Origin: Sabethes cyaneus
Taxonomy: Eukaryota > Arthropoda > Insecta > Diptera > Culicidae
DNA length: 64,000 nucleotides
NCBI RefSeq assembly: GCF_943734655.1
Contig: NC_071355.1
Location: 90,739,449 to 90,803,448 of the forward strand
Reading direction: 5' to 3'
Below are positions 41,251 to 52,830 of the stretch, in pieces. The notes beneath the pieces are model-generated. The model saw only the letters and a program-made list of their open reading frames with translations. It searched no databases and was not told the DNA's origin. Numbering within the stretch: the first letter of the stretch is position 1; every line of letters starts with the position of its first letter. The position numbers were made by a program, and so were the translations under genes.

Positions 41251-43395
41251 TACTTACTTACTTATTCAGCCTAGAGCCGGGGTGGCCGTATCAAGAATTC
41301 CTCTCCATTGTACTCGGTCCTGGGCCAATTCGTTGCGCATCTCGACACACGCAAGTCGGCTTCAACCTGGTCGAGCCATCTTGCACGTTGGGACCCTCTA
41401 TTCATGGTGCCGACGACATTCTTGAGGAGAATGTATTTCACTGCACAATCGTTCGACATCCTTGCGAGGTGGCCGGTCTACCGTAGTCTTCCAACTTGGT
41501 CCAGGTGTACGATGGGAATATTTCCAAGTATTACCTGCAAATCGCAGTTCATGCGCCAGTCTCCGCTTTCCGTTTGTACTCCGTCAAAAATAGTCCGCAA
41601 CACCTATCATTCAAACACGGCAAGTGCACGTATGTCTTCCGTAAGTAAAGTTACTGTCTCATATCCGTAGAGGAACTCCGGTCTGATTAGCGTTTTGTAC
41701 ATCGTCAGCTTTGTGCGGCGTCGTATGCTCTTTGATCGAAACGTCTTGCGAAGGGAAAAGTAGGCTCGATTTCCAGCTTGAATGTGTCGTTGGATCTCCT
41801 TACTCGTATAATTGTCGGCGGTGACCTGAGATCCCAAATATACAAACTCATCAACCACTTCCAGTTCATCGCCGTCAATAGTCACTGTTCGTGAGAGACA
41901 AACGTTACTTTCTCGGGAGCCTCTTCCAACCATATATTTGGTTTTCAACCCATTGATTTATAACCCTATTCTCCTAACCTCTGTTTTTAGTTTTTAGGCG
42001 TGGATTGCCTCCGCCGTCCCACGGTTTCTAGTAATGACGTCGAGGTCATATGCAAAGGCTAGGAGTTGGCTACTCTTGCTGAAGATCGTTCCTCTCGTTT
42101 TCATGCCCGCTCGCCGGATCACACCTTCAATAACGATATTGCATAACATACAGGACAGTCCATCCCCTTGCCGTAACCCTCTGCGCGATTCGAAAGGACT
42201 TGAGAGTGTCCCCGAAACGCGTACGTAACACATCACTCGTTCCAGAGTAGCTTTGATCAGCCGCGTCAGTTTGTCGGGAAAACCGTACTCGTGCATTATC
42301 TGCCATAGCTGTTCGCGTTCAACGGTATCGTATGCTGCTCTGAAATCTACGAAAATGTGATGCATGGGCACGTTGTACTCTCGACATTTCTGAAGGATTT
42401 GTCGGAGAGTAAAAATTTGATCCGTAGTAGGACGGGTCCCCATAAAGCCCGCCTGATACTGCCCTGCGAATTCTCTTGCTATTAAGGGTAAACGACGCAA
42501 CAAAATCTGGGAGAGCACCTTGTAGGCGGCGTTGACCAGCGTAATGCCGCGGTAGTTACAGCAGTCTAGCCGGTCACGATTTTTGTAGATGGGACAGACT
42601 ACGCCTTCCATCCTCCGGTAGTTTCTCTTCTTCCCAATTATTATTCGGCTCTGTTATTTTTCAGGAGACCGATTTCTCGTCGAATCTCTTCGAGATCGGG
42701 AGCCAGTACTCTGCTGTCGTTTGTAGGTACTCCGAGGTTAACTTCCATCGCGTCTCCTGCTGCTATATCGCCGTTGAGGTGTTCATCGAAGAACTGCTTC
42801 CACCTGTCGACCACCTCGCGCTCGTTTGTGATTAGATCCCCTCCCTCGATCCTACACATGTCAGGTTTTGGTGTGCGAGCCTTGCGAGTTTGGTTCACCT
42901 TATCGTAAAACTTGCGGGTGTCATTAGCCCGGAATAGTTGTTCAAGCTCCTCACGATCTCTGTCCTCCTTCTGGCGCTTTTTCCTCCTCAGAAACGGCCT
43001 TTTATCCTCAACACGCACATCCTCTCGTTGATCGCTTTCCAGTCCATTACGCGATTCTGCATTTTGCCCAACACTACGAAGCCCGTTCCCAGCTCATTGG
43101 TCACTCCGCCACTCTGGAAAAATCGGGCTTTACCGCCACGGATGCTCCACACCTTCTCGCCTTTGCGACAGATCTCCTGCAGTGCCACGATGCCAAACTT
43201 TCGGGGTTCTAACTGATCGAATAGCACCCTGTCGTCACCAACGAAATTTAGCGATCTGTAGTAGCGTTCGACATCGGAACGAAAATTGAAGTCCAGCTTC
43301 CGGTCCGTTCCGGTTAAAAATCGGCACGAACTGTCTTCATACCTGCACTCAGCGGCCGCATGAGTGTCCATTTGTAGCGACCCTTCCCACTATTC
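41251..43395 (-). pseudogene. LINE-A retrotransposon copy 3 with endonuclease start
   Basis: Reading leftward from 43395: RYYRSLNFVGDDRVLFDQLE, FGIVALQEICRKGEKVW (endonuclease with its catalytic Glu in LQE), NERMCVLRIKGRF, then an internal deletion near 43000 that removes the rest of the endonuclease and joins directly to LRRKKRQKEDRDREELEQLF. The reverse transcriptase (42611-41994) has CPIYKNRDRLDCCNYRGITL, TTDQIFTLRQILQKCREYN, FVDFRAAYDTVERE, RRGLRQGDGLSCMLCNIVIE and a damaged catalytic box, FAYD for FADD. The C-terminus (41948-41271) has YLGSQVTADNYTSKEIQRHI, LYGYETVTLLTEDIRALAVF, RGSQRARWLDQVEADL and TEYNGEEFLI. A TACTTACTTACTTA tail ends it, matching TAAGTAAG in copy 2. Confidence 0.9.
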
Positions 43396-43629
43396 AACCC
43401 AATTTTGATCGCCTGATTCCGGGAGATTAAATCCCGGCCAATTCATGGCAAGTTGGTAGTAGCCGCGTTGGTTAGATAGTAAAACAGCTAACGCTGGCGT
43501 AAAAATACCAAATGTTTCATAGAACTTGCGCCCCTTGTTTTCAAGGGCACGAGTGAAATTAAATAAAACAAAAGCTTATAAACCGTTCCTTCTGTAAGCC
43601 TTATTTAATACCCCCTATTTAACTTTTGG

Positions 43630-44400
43630 AACCACTCTGTTCCTGGTGCCAGTGGGGTTCTTGAAGAGAACGAATTTCACTGCACAGTCGTACGGCACCC
43701 TTGCGACGTCGCCGGCTCACCGTAGTCTCCCAATTTTCGCCAGGTGTACGATGGGTATTTTTTTCAAGTAACTGTCTTAAGTCCGTAGAAGACTAGCGGC
43801 CTGATTAGCTTTTTGTACATCGTCTGCTTTACGCCGTAAGCTCCTCGATCGAAGTGTTGCCGCGGAGGATAAGGGTTAAGCCCGACTTCCAGCTAGAAAG
43901 CGTTTTTTAATCTCCTTACTCGTATTATTGTCGGCGGTGACTGGAGATCCAAAATACACGAACTCATTAACCATCATTGCCGTCAATAGTCTCTGTCAGC
44001 TAGGTCAGATGTTATTTTCTCTGGAGCCTCTTCCTATAATATTTTTGGTTTTCGAAGCATTGATTAGTAACCCAAGCCGCCTAGCCTCTACTTTTGGTCG
44101 GGCCTAGATTACCTCCGCCGTCCCGATGTTTTTTGTAATGATGTCTAGGTCGTCTATGGAGGTTAGGAGTTACTTTTGCTGAAGTTCGTTCCTTTCGTTT
44201 TGATGCCCCCTCGCAGGATCATAAATTTATTAGCGATGTTGAATAGCCTACAAGACAGTCCTTTCCCTTGCGGTAACCCTCTGCGCGATTCGGACGGACT
44301 CGTGAGTGCCCCCGAAACACGCACGTGGCGCATTACCCGCTCCAGGAAAGCCTTGATCAGCGGCGGCCGTTTGTCCGGAAACCCTGAAATGTTCTTATCA
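43630..44400 (-). pseudogene. LINE-A copy 4, truncated and deleted
   Basis: A second LINE-A relic in the same orientation and 230 bases upstream of copy 3. The minus strand has a FPGQTAAADQGF-like segment, VSGALTSPSESRRG-like, LSCLLFNIA-like words, then RTKADDVQKAN-like and, after a deletion, the QRRKDRETTVS-like C-terminal segment ending in ARVP. It is more diverged than copy 3 and 5'-truncated at about 44400. It does not code for anything usable. Confidence 0.65.
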
Positions 44401-45070
44401 TTTGGTTCTTTTCACTAACACTGGTGAGTGCTTTTTCATATTCAACATGGACATTCGAGCGGGTCTGTTCAATCCACAGGAACTTTTTGATGCCACTCGC
44501 AGATTCTTTCGTTCAATTTAACTCTGACAGTTATAAAATTCCTAAGAAAAATTTTGGTTATTTAGCCGGAGTCAACCTTACAAGTCGAGTAGTGTATCCA
44601 AATGGATCGGCTGGGCCGTGAATTTTATTTGTCCTGACCAAACAAAATGGCATACAAGACTGCTGCTAGTGAAAATTTTGCGGAACCGAATGGTTGAAAT
44701 TTCCGATATGGTTAGTGATCACAGTCTACCTACCAAAGTCCTGTTGGGATTTGGGATTGGCTAGTTCAAGGTTTCTAGGTTACAACCAGTAAAGATATTG
44801 AGCCGCAAGCATTTGTAAAAAGTATTGCTTAACACGGGAAATAAAGTGTGTACCCCATCAGATTTATTGTGAGTCATTTATAGCAAATCAAAGCTTAGGT
44901 GCTACTGCGACAGACTTTCTAAGCAGCTGTTAAAGTATTGGGCAATTGTGAGGCTAATGCTACGTTCCTATTGATTCTAACAGTTGCTCCCAGCTGAGGT
45001 TGGCATTGGGAAATTTTGACACAGTTGACCATAACATAAGATCTGAAAAATATCTAAATCAGGACCTTCC
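44401..45070. other. no recognised feature
   Basis: Unique-looking sequence with unsupported short frames (44424-44621 plus). Nothing more was seen. Confidence 0.45.
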
Positions 45071-45177
45071 CAAGTAGTACATTTTTGTCATTTCTGGTCG
45101 CTGCAACCTATTTATGACTGAATTTAGTCATTAATCGATTGCCACAACTAGTTAATAACAACTGTGCTAGTAGGGTT
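45071..45177. mobile_element. about 107 bp MITE, same family as 34423-34528
   Basis: Starts CCTTCCCAAGTAGTACAT and ends AACAACTGTGCTAGTAGGG. The colinear words and the CCCAAGTAGYACA end identify it with the copy inside DD37E copy 2. No coding capacity. Confidence 0.55.
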
Positions 45178-47194
45178 GGTCCAGACCGTAATCAATCAAA
45201 CTTGTAATGAATAATCATATATTCACAGTGTTTTTGTTTTCTGAAAGTTCTGACGCTTAAAAATTTGCTACAAATTCGATATTTTTCTTCCCTGAACTTA
45301 CTTGTGAGTTGTGATTATCATTTGACTACAATGTTCTTTTATTCTCAAGAACGCAATATCGTATCAACACCCGACTATTTAACTTTGAATGATTTGGGTG
45401 TACAGAATCAACCCAAATTAAATATTTTGTGCTCTGAACCGGAAAATCGAGCCCAATTTAAATGTCTTATAATAAATAATCTTCAAGTTGCTGGAAAACG
45501 ATTTCACAATATATTAAACCTCCAGGGAACAAAAGGTCCAGTGTCTCGTTTGAGTCGGAGAGCGGCCGCCGCTGTTGACCGGTAGCAACGAACGAATCAC
45601 ACGGGAAACGTTTTTCCGTTTCAATTAACATTATTACCCTATTCTTTCATCCGATTTCAATTTATATTCCTGCACTAAAAGAAAGATCCCATGGCTGGTT
45701 CAGCCATCCAGAGCAATGGTGGCGCTCCATTTGACAGCTCTAGCAATGAATGCAGGAAACACCTTCTGTCTAGGCAAACCCCATTCGGTAGGACCAGCGC
45801 TTGTGAAATTCCCCCTCTGTACCCTGTACACACTTCACTTCCGCTGGCATTGATTCCGTACGCTGATGCGGCGTCAAAGGAAAAACCAGCAAACAAACTA
45901 AAAACAAAAAAGGGCTGCCGCACATATTTTTGTCCTAACCAATAACACCGAACAAAATCGACATAGAATTTACTTGACCTGGTTTTGCATTCTCCACTAT
46001 CTTGCATAACTAAAAATTGTTTAACATACCCACATTATTGATTTATGCTAACTATTAGATCGTCTGCTCGCCGGTTTGCGATGATCCATGGGGATCATTT
46101 TTCTCTCCGCCAGCAGTGACACCCTTCAAGCCGGCGGCGGCGGCATCCTGTGCCACAGTGGGAAATGAAATTGAATTTAAACCAGAGCAGCGGAAATGGG
46201 ACGTAGTGGTGCGGTGAACGTCAAGTCTTATGAAAATCAACCGGGGGATTTGTTTGTCCCCAGAATCCATCACTTACGCCCGGACCGACCGGCATGATTG
46301 CAATAGCTATGAACCCGTCCTACCTTGTGCATGTTTTACCATAGAGAAATGAACTGCAGCAGGTGAGCATGGATAAAATTTACTCAATCAAATGAAATCG
46401 GGAAATTGTAAACGATAGGACTGCACTCGACATTCACTCCGCCGCCGCAGCAGTAGTGGGTGGAGAAGCTAATTTCCCAGCGAGCGGAAATGAAAATTAT
46501 GTACTCCTCGTTCGCGTCCACAGCAACCGTACACGGCTTGTTTCAAAGCAAGTCCAATCGCTATTGTCTGTATCAATGTTTGGAATTAACTTCAATCAGA
46601 TGCAGGTCCCTGTAACTCGTACAAGACTAATGCAATTATGGAAATTGTTTAGGTATTCATGGAAATGGTTCAAACCACCACCAATTCCTATTTGCTGTGC
46701 ATTTCAATTTAATAATGGAACCATCATTTTCTTTCCGATTTTCGACTACAATTGAATTTTCGATCCAATCAATCTGATCCTATCCATGTTTCAGTTTTCC
46801 GCCATCTGTTCTGTCCCAGCGGCATATTAGTACCCACTTTTTCCATAGAGGGCAGGGAATACTAAGCTGTCCGTCAGAATTGGATAATTAATTTGGGGAA
46901 AAACTACAAGGTATACAGCCCTAAAGGTTGTACGAAAGGGTGACGTAGGACTATATCAGATCATCAAACCAAAGACTAATGTAAACTGCATTTCTGGCAT
47001 ATGTTTGCTTATAAGAATCTGTGAGTGCCCTTGTTTAAGTGAATGTTTAAAAGAGAAGAGCGAAGTATTCATATTCAATTCTTCATTGAATGCAATGGTG
47101 GCTTTGAAAATACGTGGACAATGCCTGCAACCTTTGAGACATAGAAATTTCTTTGAAAAATCACTTGTGTGCATCATAAAGGTTGAAATGGTAA
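45178..47194. other. mostly no recognised gene; one exon candidate inside
   Basis: Frames at 45265-45585 plus and 45675-46007 minus match nothing. The exon candidate at 46054-46147 minus is listed separately. A frame at 47005-47200 plus (RICECPCLSECLKEKSEVFI) is cysteine-rich at its start but unmatched. Confidence 0.4.
46054..46147 (-). CDS. possible last coding exon of a host gene
   Basis: On the minus strand a pyrimidine-rich tract ending CCCACTGTGGCACAG (a plausible 3' splice site, AG at 46148-46149) is followed by 30 codons, DAAAAGLKGVTAGGEKNDPH then GSSQTGEQTI, and tandem TAA-TAG-type stops. Base composition rises sharply to GC-rich exactly over this stretch and falls again after the stop, unlike the surrounding DNA. 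No upstream exon could be recognised. The frame also runs upstream into the presumed intron without a stop, so a small unspliced frame or chance cannot be ruled out. Confidence 0.25.
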
Positions 47195-47560
47195 TGAATT
47201 ATCCCCCTACCATAAGGGTGAGGGGTCTCAAAGTATCATAAAATAAATAAATTCATGCCTTCAAAAAACCCCACACGCCAAATTTGGTGCCATTTGCTTG
47301 ATTAGTTCTCGAGTGATGAAGAAATTTGTATTTCATTTGTATGGGATCTCCCCTTCTTAAAGAAAAGAAAGCTTCTAAATCACCATAGAAATAATGCCCC
47401 CCTTGTAAAAGACAAATGGGTCTCATTATACCATAGAAAAAATTCCTGCCTTCTAAAACCCCCACATGCCAAACTTGGTTTAATTTCCTTGATTAGTTCT
47501 ACAGTTTTGAGGAAATTTGTATTTCATTTGTATAGCAGCCCCCCCTCTTACGCCCCCCTT
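47195..47560 (-). mobile_element. Helitron-like fragment (copy 3, array only)
   Basis: On the minus strand the same units as in copies 1 and 2 are readable (CTCGAGAACTAATCAAGC, AAATGGCACC for AAATGGAACC, TTTGGCGTGTGG, CCATACAAATGAAATAC). Two to three units remain and both termini are missing. Confidence 0.7.
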
Positions 47561-47631
47561 AAAATTGCTTTCTTAACACCCTAAAAAATTGCTGGTCATT
47601 TTATCTATCCAACGACATATAAATTATTCAG

Positions 47632-47765
47632 TTTCGTTCAGTAATTTAGTAGTTATTAGCATTTGAAATCTTTCATTCAAACGTTACACTTCTATTTTCG
47701 TTTTCACAAAGTGCTACCCAGTTCCAGTATAGTAAACAAAGACGTAGTTCTACGTCAAAAAGTAA
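47632..47765 (-). repeat. palindrome-headed repeat family, copy b (head only)
   Basis: On the minus strand: TTTTTGACGTAGAACTACGTC, then AAATGCTAATAACTACTAAATT, matching the head of copies a and d (AATGCTAATAGCTC). The tandem part is absent. Confidence 0.5.
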
Positions 47766-49750
47766 TATCATTATAGCTCGATCAAACATTAAAATACTGT
47801 AAATTCTTTTTTTAACATACCAAGATTCTAATAAGTTCAAATGCCATATGATAGCCCGGCCGATTAGCTCTGTAGCAGGTCCTAATAAATGTACATTTGA
47901 TTTATGGTCCGCTCATACGAATTTGGTATGCTAAATAAAAACGATGAACATTGTCGGATTGATTTTTGATTGATTTGCAAACCGGCGTTGCTCGTCGGTG
48001 AGAAAATGAAAAGTTAAACAGAATTGATAAAGCACTAAAATAGCGTGCAGTTCTTTCAGTCAAATAAAAATGTATTCAATATTTAATTGCAGCTATAACC
48101 TCGATATCGGGTGGGATTGTGCTTACACAAAGCGGTCATCGTTTATTTTTTCACACCGGGTAAAAATAATAACCTCGGAAGGATAGTAGCGTAAACCTGG
48201 TCATCATTATCCTGAAAATACGCTGAAAAGTTTGCTTAAGCAGACGCACGGTCAGATTCCAGAAGCGGAACGTACAGCGCTGAATCATTTCGTTAAGAGC
48301 AATTCAGATGAGTTTTATTGTGCAGAAAAGCGCCATATCAGAATATATTTGCTTTAACAGATTTCATCAGATTAATTCGCAGCACACTCCAGCAAGCGAG
48401 CTTATCTTTTCCGTTCCATTTCTGATTACCAATTGCATATATGATGAAGGCAACAGAATGTGAAATCGGTTGCAACCATTTCAGGGTAAGTGTGCTCGAC
48501 AGTCAAACCAGCTTGAATGATTTAAAGCAACTGAATGAGAATTAATAAAATCGGTTAATACTTTACTTTGCCTCATGCATTCACTCGTGTGAAGTGAAGT
48601 GTTTATTTACTGCATAATCAAACACAAAACTGGAATCACTGATTCAAATTAAATCAAGTGATGTTTTACCACAGAGCCAAATACAGCAGAGTCAGGATCT
48701 AGGGGGAATGTGTAACTGCGAAGTATCAATGATTTTTTAATTTAGTAGCTTTCATCATTCACCTCTTTTTTATCTGTTCTATAAAATCTTAATTAGGACA
48801 TTTCTTTGACTTAAAACAATTTTTAATCTCTTATTATACCAGACAGATACTTAGTTAAATCACGAAATATATTATCAAATGTATTTAGCCATCATTTAGG
48901 ACCACTAAAACGGTTTATGCCATTTATGACATATAAATACACAAAACTAGTTTCAAAATAGCGGCAACATACGAAAGCACATGTCTGCAAAGTTTCATCT
49001 TTGCATTTACAGCTTGAATTACTCCACAGTCAGCGTCTCTCTATGGGTTCTCGACCGAAGCAAACACTGAATATCGAGTTGTTTTTCCCCTAGCAAAAAT
49101 TGTTATAAATTTCTAATGTGGGGCACCTTTCAAGTGAATGCTAGAGACGGCCATTTTTGCCTGCAGTCCTGCTCCTGCTGCAGACCGCCGCCCATACATG
49201 CCAAGCTGGCAAATGTTTGTCTTTCTGGTGGTGCGTACAATCCTTTTGATGTTGTTTTTCTCTGTCGGTTTTTGTTTCTCCACTATAAGTACCAATCACC
49301 GACAGCTAAGAAAACGTCCCACCCAGACACCGCAGTAATCTAGATATACTATTAATTATAGGCCCCAAGAAGTAGATGTAGACCTAGAAGTGGACCCATT
49401 TTTATCTGCACTGGCTCTAGCAGTCTATATCTGAACGGACTATAGTCTTACTAAGAAAGGGAAATTGTTAAACCAACCAATGAGTTGCTGGTTTGCTTTA
49501 GAGTGGAAAAGAGCTATTGTTAGTTTATCTCACTATCTCAGACCACTATGGTATCACTATGACCATCAGCCGCAAGTTTTAGTTGTCCTTTTTGTCCCAA
49601 TAAATCGGATTTTATGTAATTATTTGGTTCAAATGTATTATAAGCTAATCACCCATTAAAAAGTGGCGAATTTGCATAAAATCAGCTTACAAGTTTAGCA
49701 CAAATTATGTACAATCTATTTTGTATTGTTCCCTAATTAATTGATTATAT
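47766..49750. other. no recognised gene
   Basis: AT-rich. A 66-codon frame at 49138-49338 plus has one hydrophobic stretch (FVFLVVRTILLMLFFSVGF) in a locally GC-richer patch, but no family match or splice evidence. No repeats were supported. Confidence 0.4.
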
Positions 49751-49752
49751 GT

Positions 49753-50402
49753 ATATTAATATATATGAATGATCGCATTTCAAGGTCAAAACTAAAAACT
49801 TGAGATTAGTCTATTTCATAGGAACGGGGCTTCCCTCGAAAACCCGCGCCGAGAATCGCGGCTAACACACGCTGACAGACGAACAACGTCAGTGCAGTAC
49901 TTTGCAAGTCGTAAGGGCCTGCACAGTGTCGTCATCCTGCCAGTAAAAACCAGTTAGATTTAAACTTCTCGCTCGGTGGTAATCTACAATAGAAGTAGGA
50001 AGAGGCACAATTTGTGTCTATAACCCAACCATATGCGTCGCTATCTTGATGAGTGGGTTTTGCAGACTCCTTTTGTCCAGCGCCTCTATGGTTCAAAGGT
50101 ACCAGCGAAGCGGGTGTTGTGGGTTCGAATCCGTTTATAATCTCAGATTTTAGCTTGGTTCAACTCATGCACCTTCCAGCATTGGACAAAAGATAGGAGT
50201 CAAAATGACTACTTGTTAAGCATAGCTACCAATATCCCCCCCTTTTCTTCACATTTCCGCTCTTCCCCCTCCTTCACCAAAAAATTTCATTTCTGTCCCC
50301 TACGGTCCCTTCATCGATTGTAGAACCATCGTTTCAAAAGAATATTAATATATATGTATGACCGCATTTCAAGGTCAAGACTAAAAACTTGAGATTAGTC
50401 TA
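49753..50402. repeat. 61 bp direct repeats flanking 528 bp with a tRNA-like head
   Basis: Two direct repeats of 61 bp (49753-49813 and 50342-50402; about 58 of 61 identical) start ATATTAATATATATG and end GAGATTAGTCTA. Between them is unrelated sequence holding a pol III-like module. The arrangement could be an insertion with an unusually long target duplication, two monomers of a tandem family 589 bp apart, or the remains of a larger element with terminal direct repeats. Confidence 0.75.
50080..50215 (+). mobile_element. tRNA-like SINE head
   Basis: GCCTCTATGGTTCAAAGGTA aligns with the A-box region of the SINE at 16875-17095 (GCTCTGTAGCCGCAAAGTTA), and GTGGGTTCGAATCC is a perfect B box 40 bases on. 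The body after the B box differs from that SINE. It lies between short inverted words CTTTTGTCCA and TGGACAAAAG. A real tRNA is excluded because no cloverleaf stem closes around the module. Confidence 0.5.
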
Positions 50403-50713
50403 GTTATACATGTTGCACAATAAAATGACCGATAAAACATCACCAACTAACGAAACAAGATGGCTTGCATCTTTGCAAAGATGCTCGAAGATAACAACGT
50501 AGAACGCTTTATGAACACAGATCTGCCTTTTCAATGGACATATCAATATAGGAGGAAGTCCTTTATGACCGGACAGACCTCTATGTCCGAACACTGACGA
50601 TTTCTCAAAAACAAAAAGTGATAAAAATATTTGGTAGACAAAGGTGTAATCCTACGTTAAAATGAGTAAAAAATTTTGTTTGACGAATTTATCTAGCAAC
50701 TCTGCTTAGGATA

Positions 50714-50899
50714 CACACTTACATTTTTTTACCGAACACCGTAATTTTTTGACGAAATTAGAACTGAAGGTTCGGTAAAAATTTTGGTAATAGATATCAA
50801 CGTTTGGTAACGTTTGGCATCATCGAAATTATTGCCGAATGTTCAGCAGTTCTAATTTCGTCAAAAAATTGCGGTACTCGGTAAAAAAATTTAAATGTG
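50714..50899. mobile_element. TA-flanked foldback MITE, copy 3
   Basis: The same family as 23013-23379: starts CACACTTACATTTTTTTACC, ends ACTCGGTAAAAAAATTTAAATGTG minus the last bases, with TA at 50712-50713 and 50900-50901. TTCGGTAAAA words in both arms. It is more diverged than the tandem pair. Confidence 0.75.
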
Positions 50900-51414
50900 T
50901 AAATTTTACGCTCTTTTGAATGAAAAAAAAAAGATATTTGTTAGTGTTGCTTACATTGTTCATTGAGGAGGGTAGCTATTGGCTACGTGGTAAGTTTTTG
51001 GTAATTGGAATTTCCAAACAACCCCGCAGTAAATAAGTGATAACGGTAAGTATTACTTAAAATAAATTCATATTTCTTGAATGCTAATGCTTTGTTTTAG
51101 ATTTGAGGCGAGGCGATGGAAGAGCTGCTAAGAAAACTAAAAGTTTTTAACCTTCTTGCCCAACCTGTGCCTATTTTATTGAAAAAAATTCACGAAATGT
51201 ATTCATTTTAATACATTTGTTTAAAACAATATGCTCGTCTTGTGGCACAAAAGTGGCAGAGCTCTCCGTAGTTATTAATGAATATGAAAAACATGATCAC
51301 TGTTATTAGATATGGAAGTGATTAAATAGCTAAACATGGCTTTAGCTAAATTCATTAAATTTAAATAAAATATTACACTTCATGTACCTCCTTTTTAAAA
51401 TTCACTCACTTCAC

Positions 51415-51700
51415 AATTTACGCCAGAAAAAGTGAAAAAGTTTCCTCGTCCCAACAAGTTTCCTTACAACCGCTATTAAACCTAGACTAATTTGATGACT
51501 GTGTTAGAGAAGTGCACCAAAGAAAAAAGGACAAAGCCTGCTCGACCGCGAATAAATCAAGACCAATTTGATGTCTGTGTTAGGGTAGTGTGCCAAAGTG
51601 AATGTTAATAAAAACTTTCAAGGCTAAATATCCCATTACATTTTCCGTGTGATCCCCAAAGACGTCTATACCCAAGCTTTTGCTTTTTTGCCAAAGCAAC
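51415..51700 (+). repeat. palindrome-headed repeat family, copy c (tandem part)
   Basis: Two units of roughly 100 bp contain GTTTCCTCGTCCCAACAAG, CCGCTATTAAACCTAGAC, AATTTGATGWCTGTGTTAG and GTGYGCCAAAG-like words. They are followed by TTTCAAGGCTAAATATCCCA, which also occurs in copy a (near 40585). The palindromic head is missing. Confidence 0.6.
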
Positions 51701-52184
51701 AAAACGGTAAACTTGCCTTTCGAGTTTTGTCTGTGAGGACTATTGTACGCTAAATGTAGAATTATTTGAATTATGCTAAGGCCAGCCCAAGCAACAATAA
51801 CGATTTAGTTATACCTTTTAACGGTTTCCATGGCCCAAATTAGTGCTGTATGTCATTATAAGAGTGCAATGAAACTCAGTTTGTTACTTGGACGATGATG
51901 CAACGGCTTTTTTTGTTGTCAGTAACATATCGTGTTGAAGATTTGAATATTCCCTAGAAATTTTTAGCATACTACGTCACGTTTGCATAATTTTACCTAT
52001 TGACGGTTTTCAAGCATTGCACAGTGGTTTAAAATGCGTAAAACGCGAACCTCTGCATTTTCGAAGGGAAAACGTGATAAAAAGCTACACTCTTATTAGC
52101 AAAGTTGTTGTATATCATTAAAGCCAACTTTTGAAAGGAATAAATTTTTGATTAATCCACCCTAAAGGGGGATAAAAAATTTAT
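51701..52184. other. no recognised gene
   Basis: A CCCAAGCAACAATAACG word at 51788 resembles MITE ends elsewhere in the window, but a matching right end was not found. Confidence 0.4.
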
Positions 52185-52830
52185 TTTGACGTAGGACTAC
52201 GTCTTACGGCAAGTTTTGAGATAGGGTGTCATTCCAAAAAATCGAAAAATGCGAGCGTCACGAAAACTGAAAGGTTTTGAGCGCTAATAGCTCAGCGGTT
52301 TTCCGATTGATTTTCAATATTCTTACACCAATCGATCGAAAAATCTTCTAAGAATTGACCCAAATGAAGAAAAGTATGGATTCTTGATGTTGAACTATTG
52401 AAAAATTGAAAATAATGAACCTATGTTATAACATAATTCTCGCTTCGTGATTGGTTGGAAGATTCTTTACGATGATCTAAACCTATACCAATTTGATATC
52501 TGTGCTTGAGAAGTAAGCCAAAACAAGTAACAAAGTTTCCTCATTTCAACAAGATTTCTTAACACCGCGGTTCAACCTAGACCATTTTGATGTCCTTGCT
52601 TGGGAAGTACGCCAGAGAGAGTAACAAAGCCCCCTCGTGCCAACAAATTTCTTACGAACGCGATTAAACCTAGTCCAATTTGATATCTGTGTTAGGGAAG
52701 TGTGCCAGAAAAAATGACGCAAGTTCGTTGTCCCAACAGATCGCAAATTCTTTACTGCGAGACGATTAAGCCTCGGCGAATTTGATATCTGTGTTGGAAA
52801 AATGTGCTACAGCTGTAGTGTTCGGTTATA
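52185..52830 (+). repeat. palindrome-headed repeat family, copy d (most complete)
   Basis: Begins TTTTGACGTAGGACTACGTC, then GGGTGTCATTCC and GCGCTAATAGCTCAGCGG, and after 200 bases passes into four tandem units of about 95-120 bp (starting near 52480, 52560, 52660 and 52760) with TTTGATATCTGTGTTAGGGA, GTGTGCCAGAAAAA and CCAACAAATTTCTTACGA variants. Confidence 0.65.

Noticed and set aside
45675..46007. Minus-strand 110-codon frame as a signal-peptide protein
   Set aside because: It overlaps an 84-codon plus frame, has no family match and no splice evidence.
40371..47765. One 7.4 kb element bounded by inverted palindromic heads
   Set aside because: The two heads are in inverted orientation, but other copies show the tandem part lying inside only a few hundred bases from the head, and LINE copies fill the middle; two independent copies is simpler.
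49138..49338. 66-codon frame with a hydrophobic segment as a membrane protein gene
   Set aside because: A second frame of similar length overlaps it, the start context is weak, and there is no family match.
50080..50160. tRNA gene
   Set aside because: The A and B boxes are present but no acceptor, D or anticodon stem can be closed around them; a SINE head fits better.
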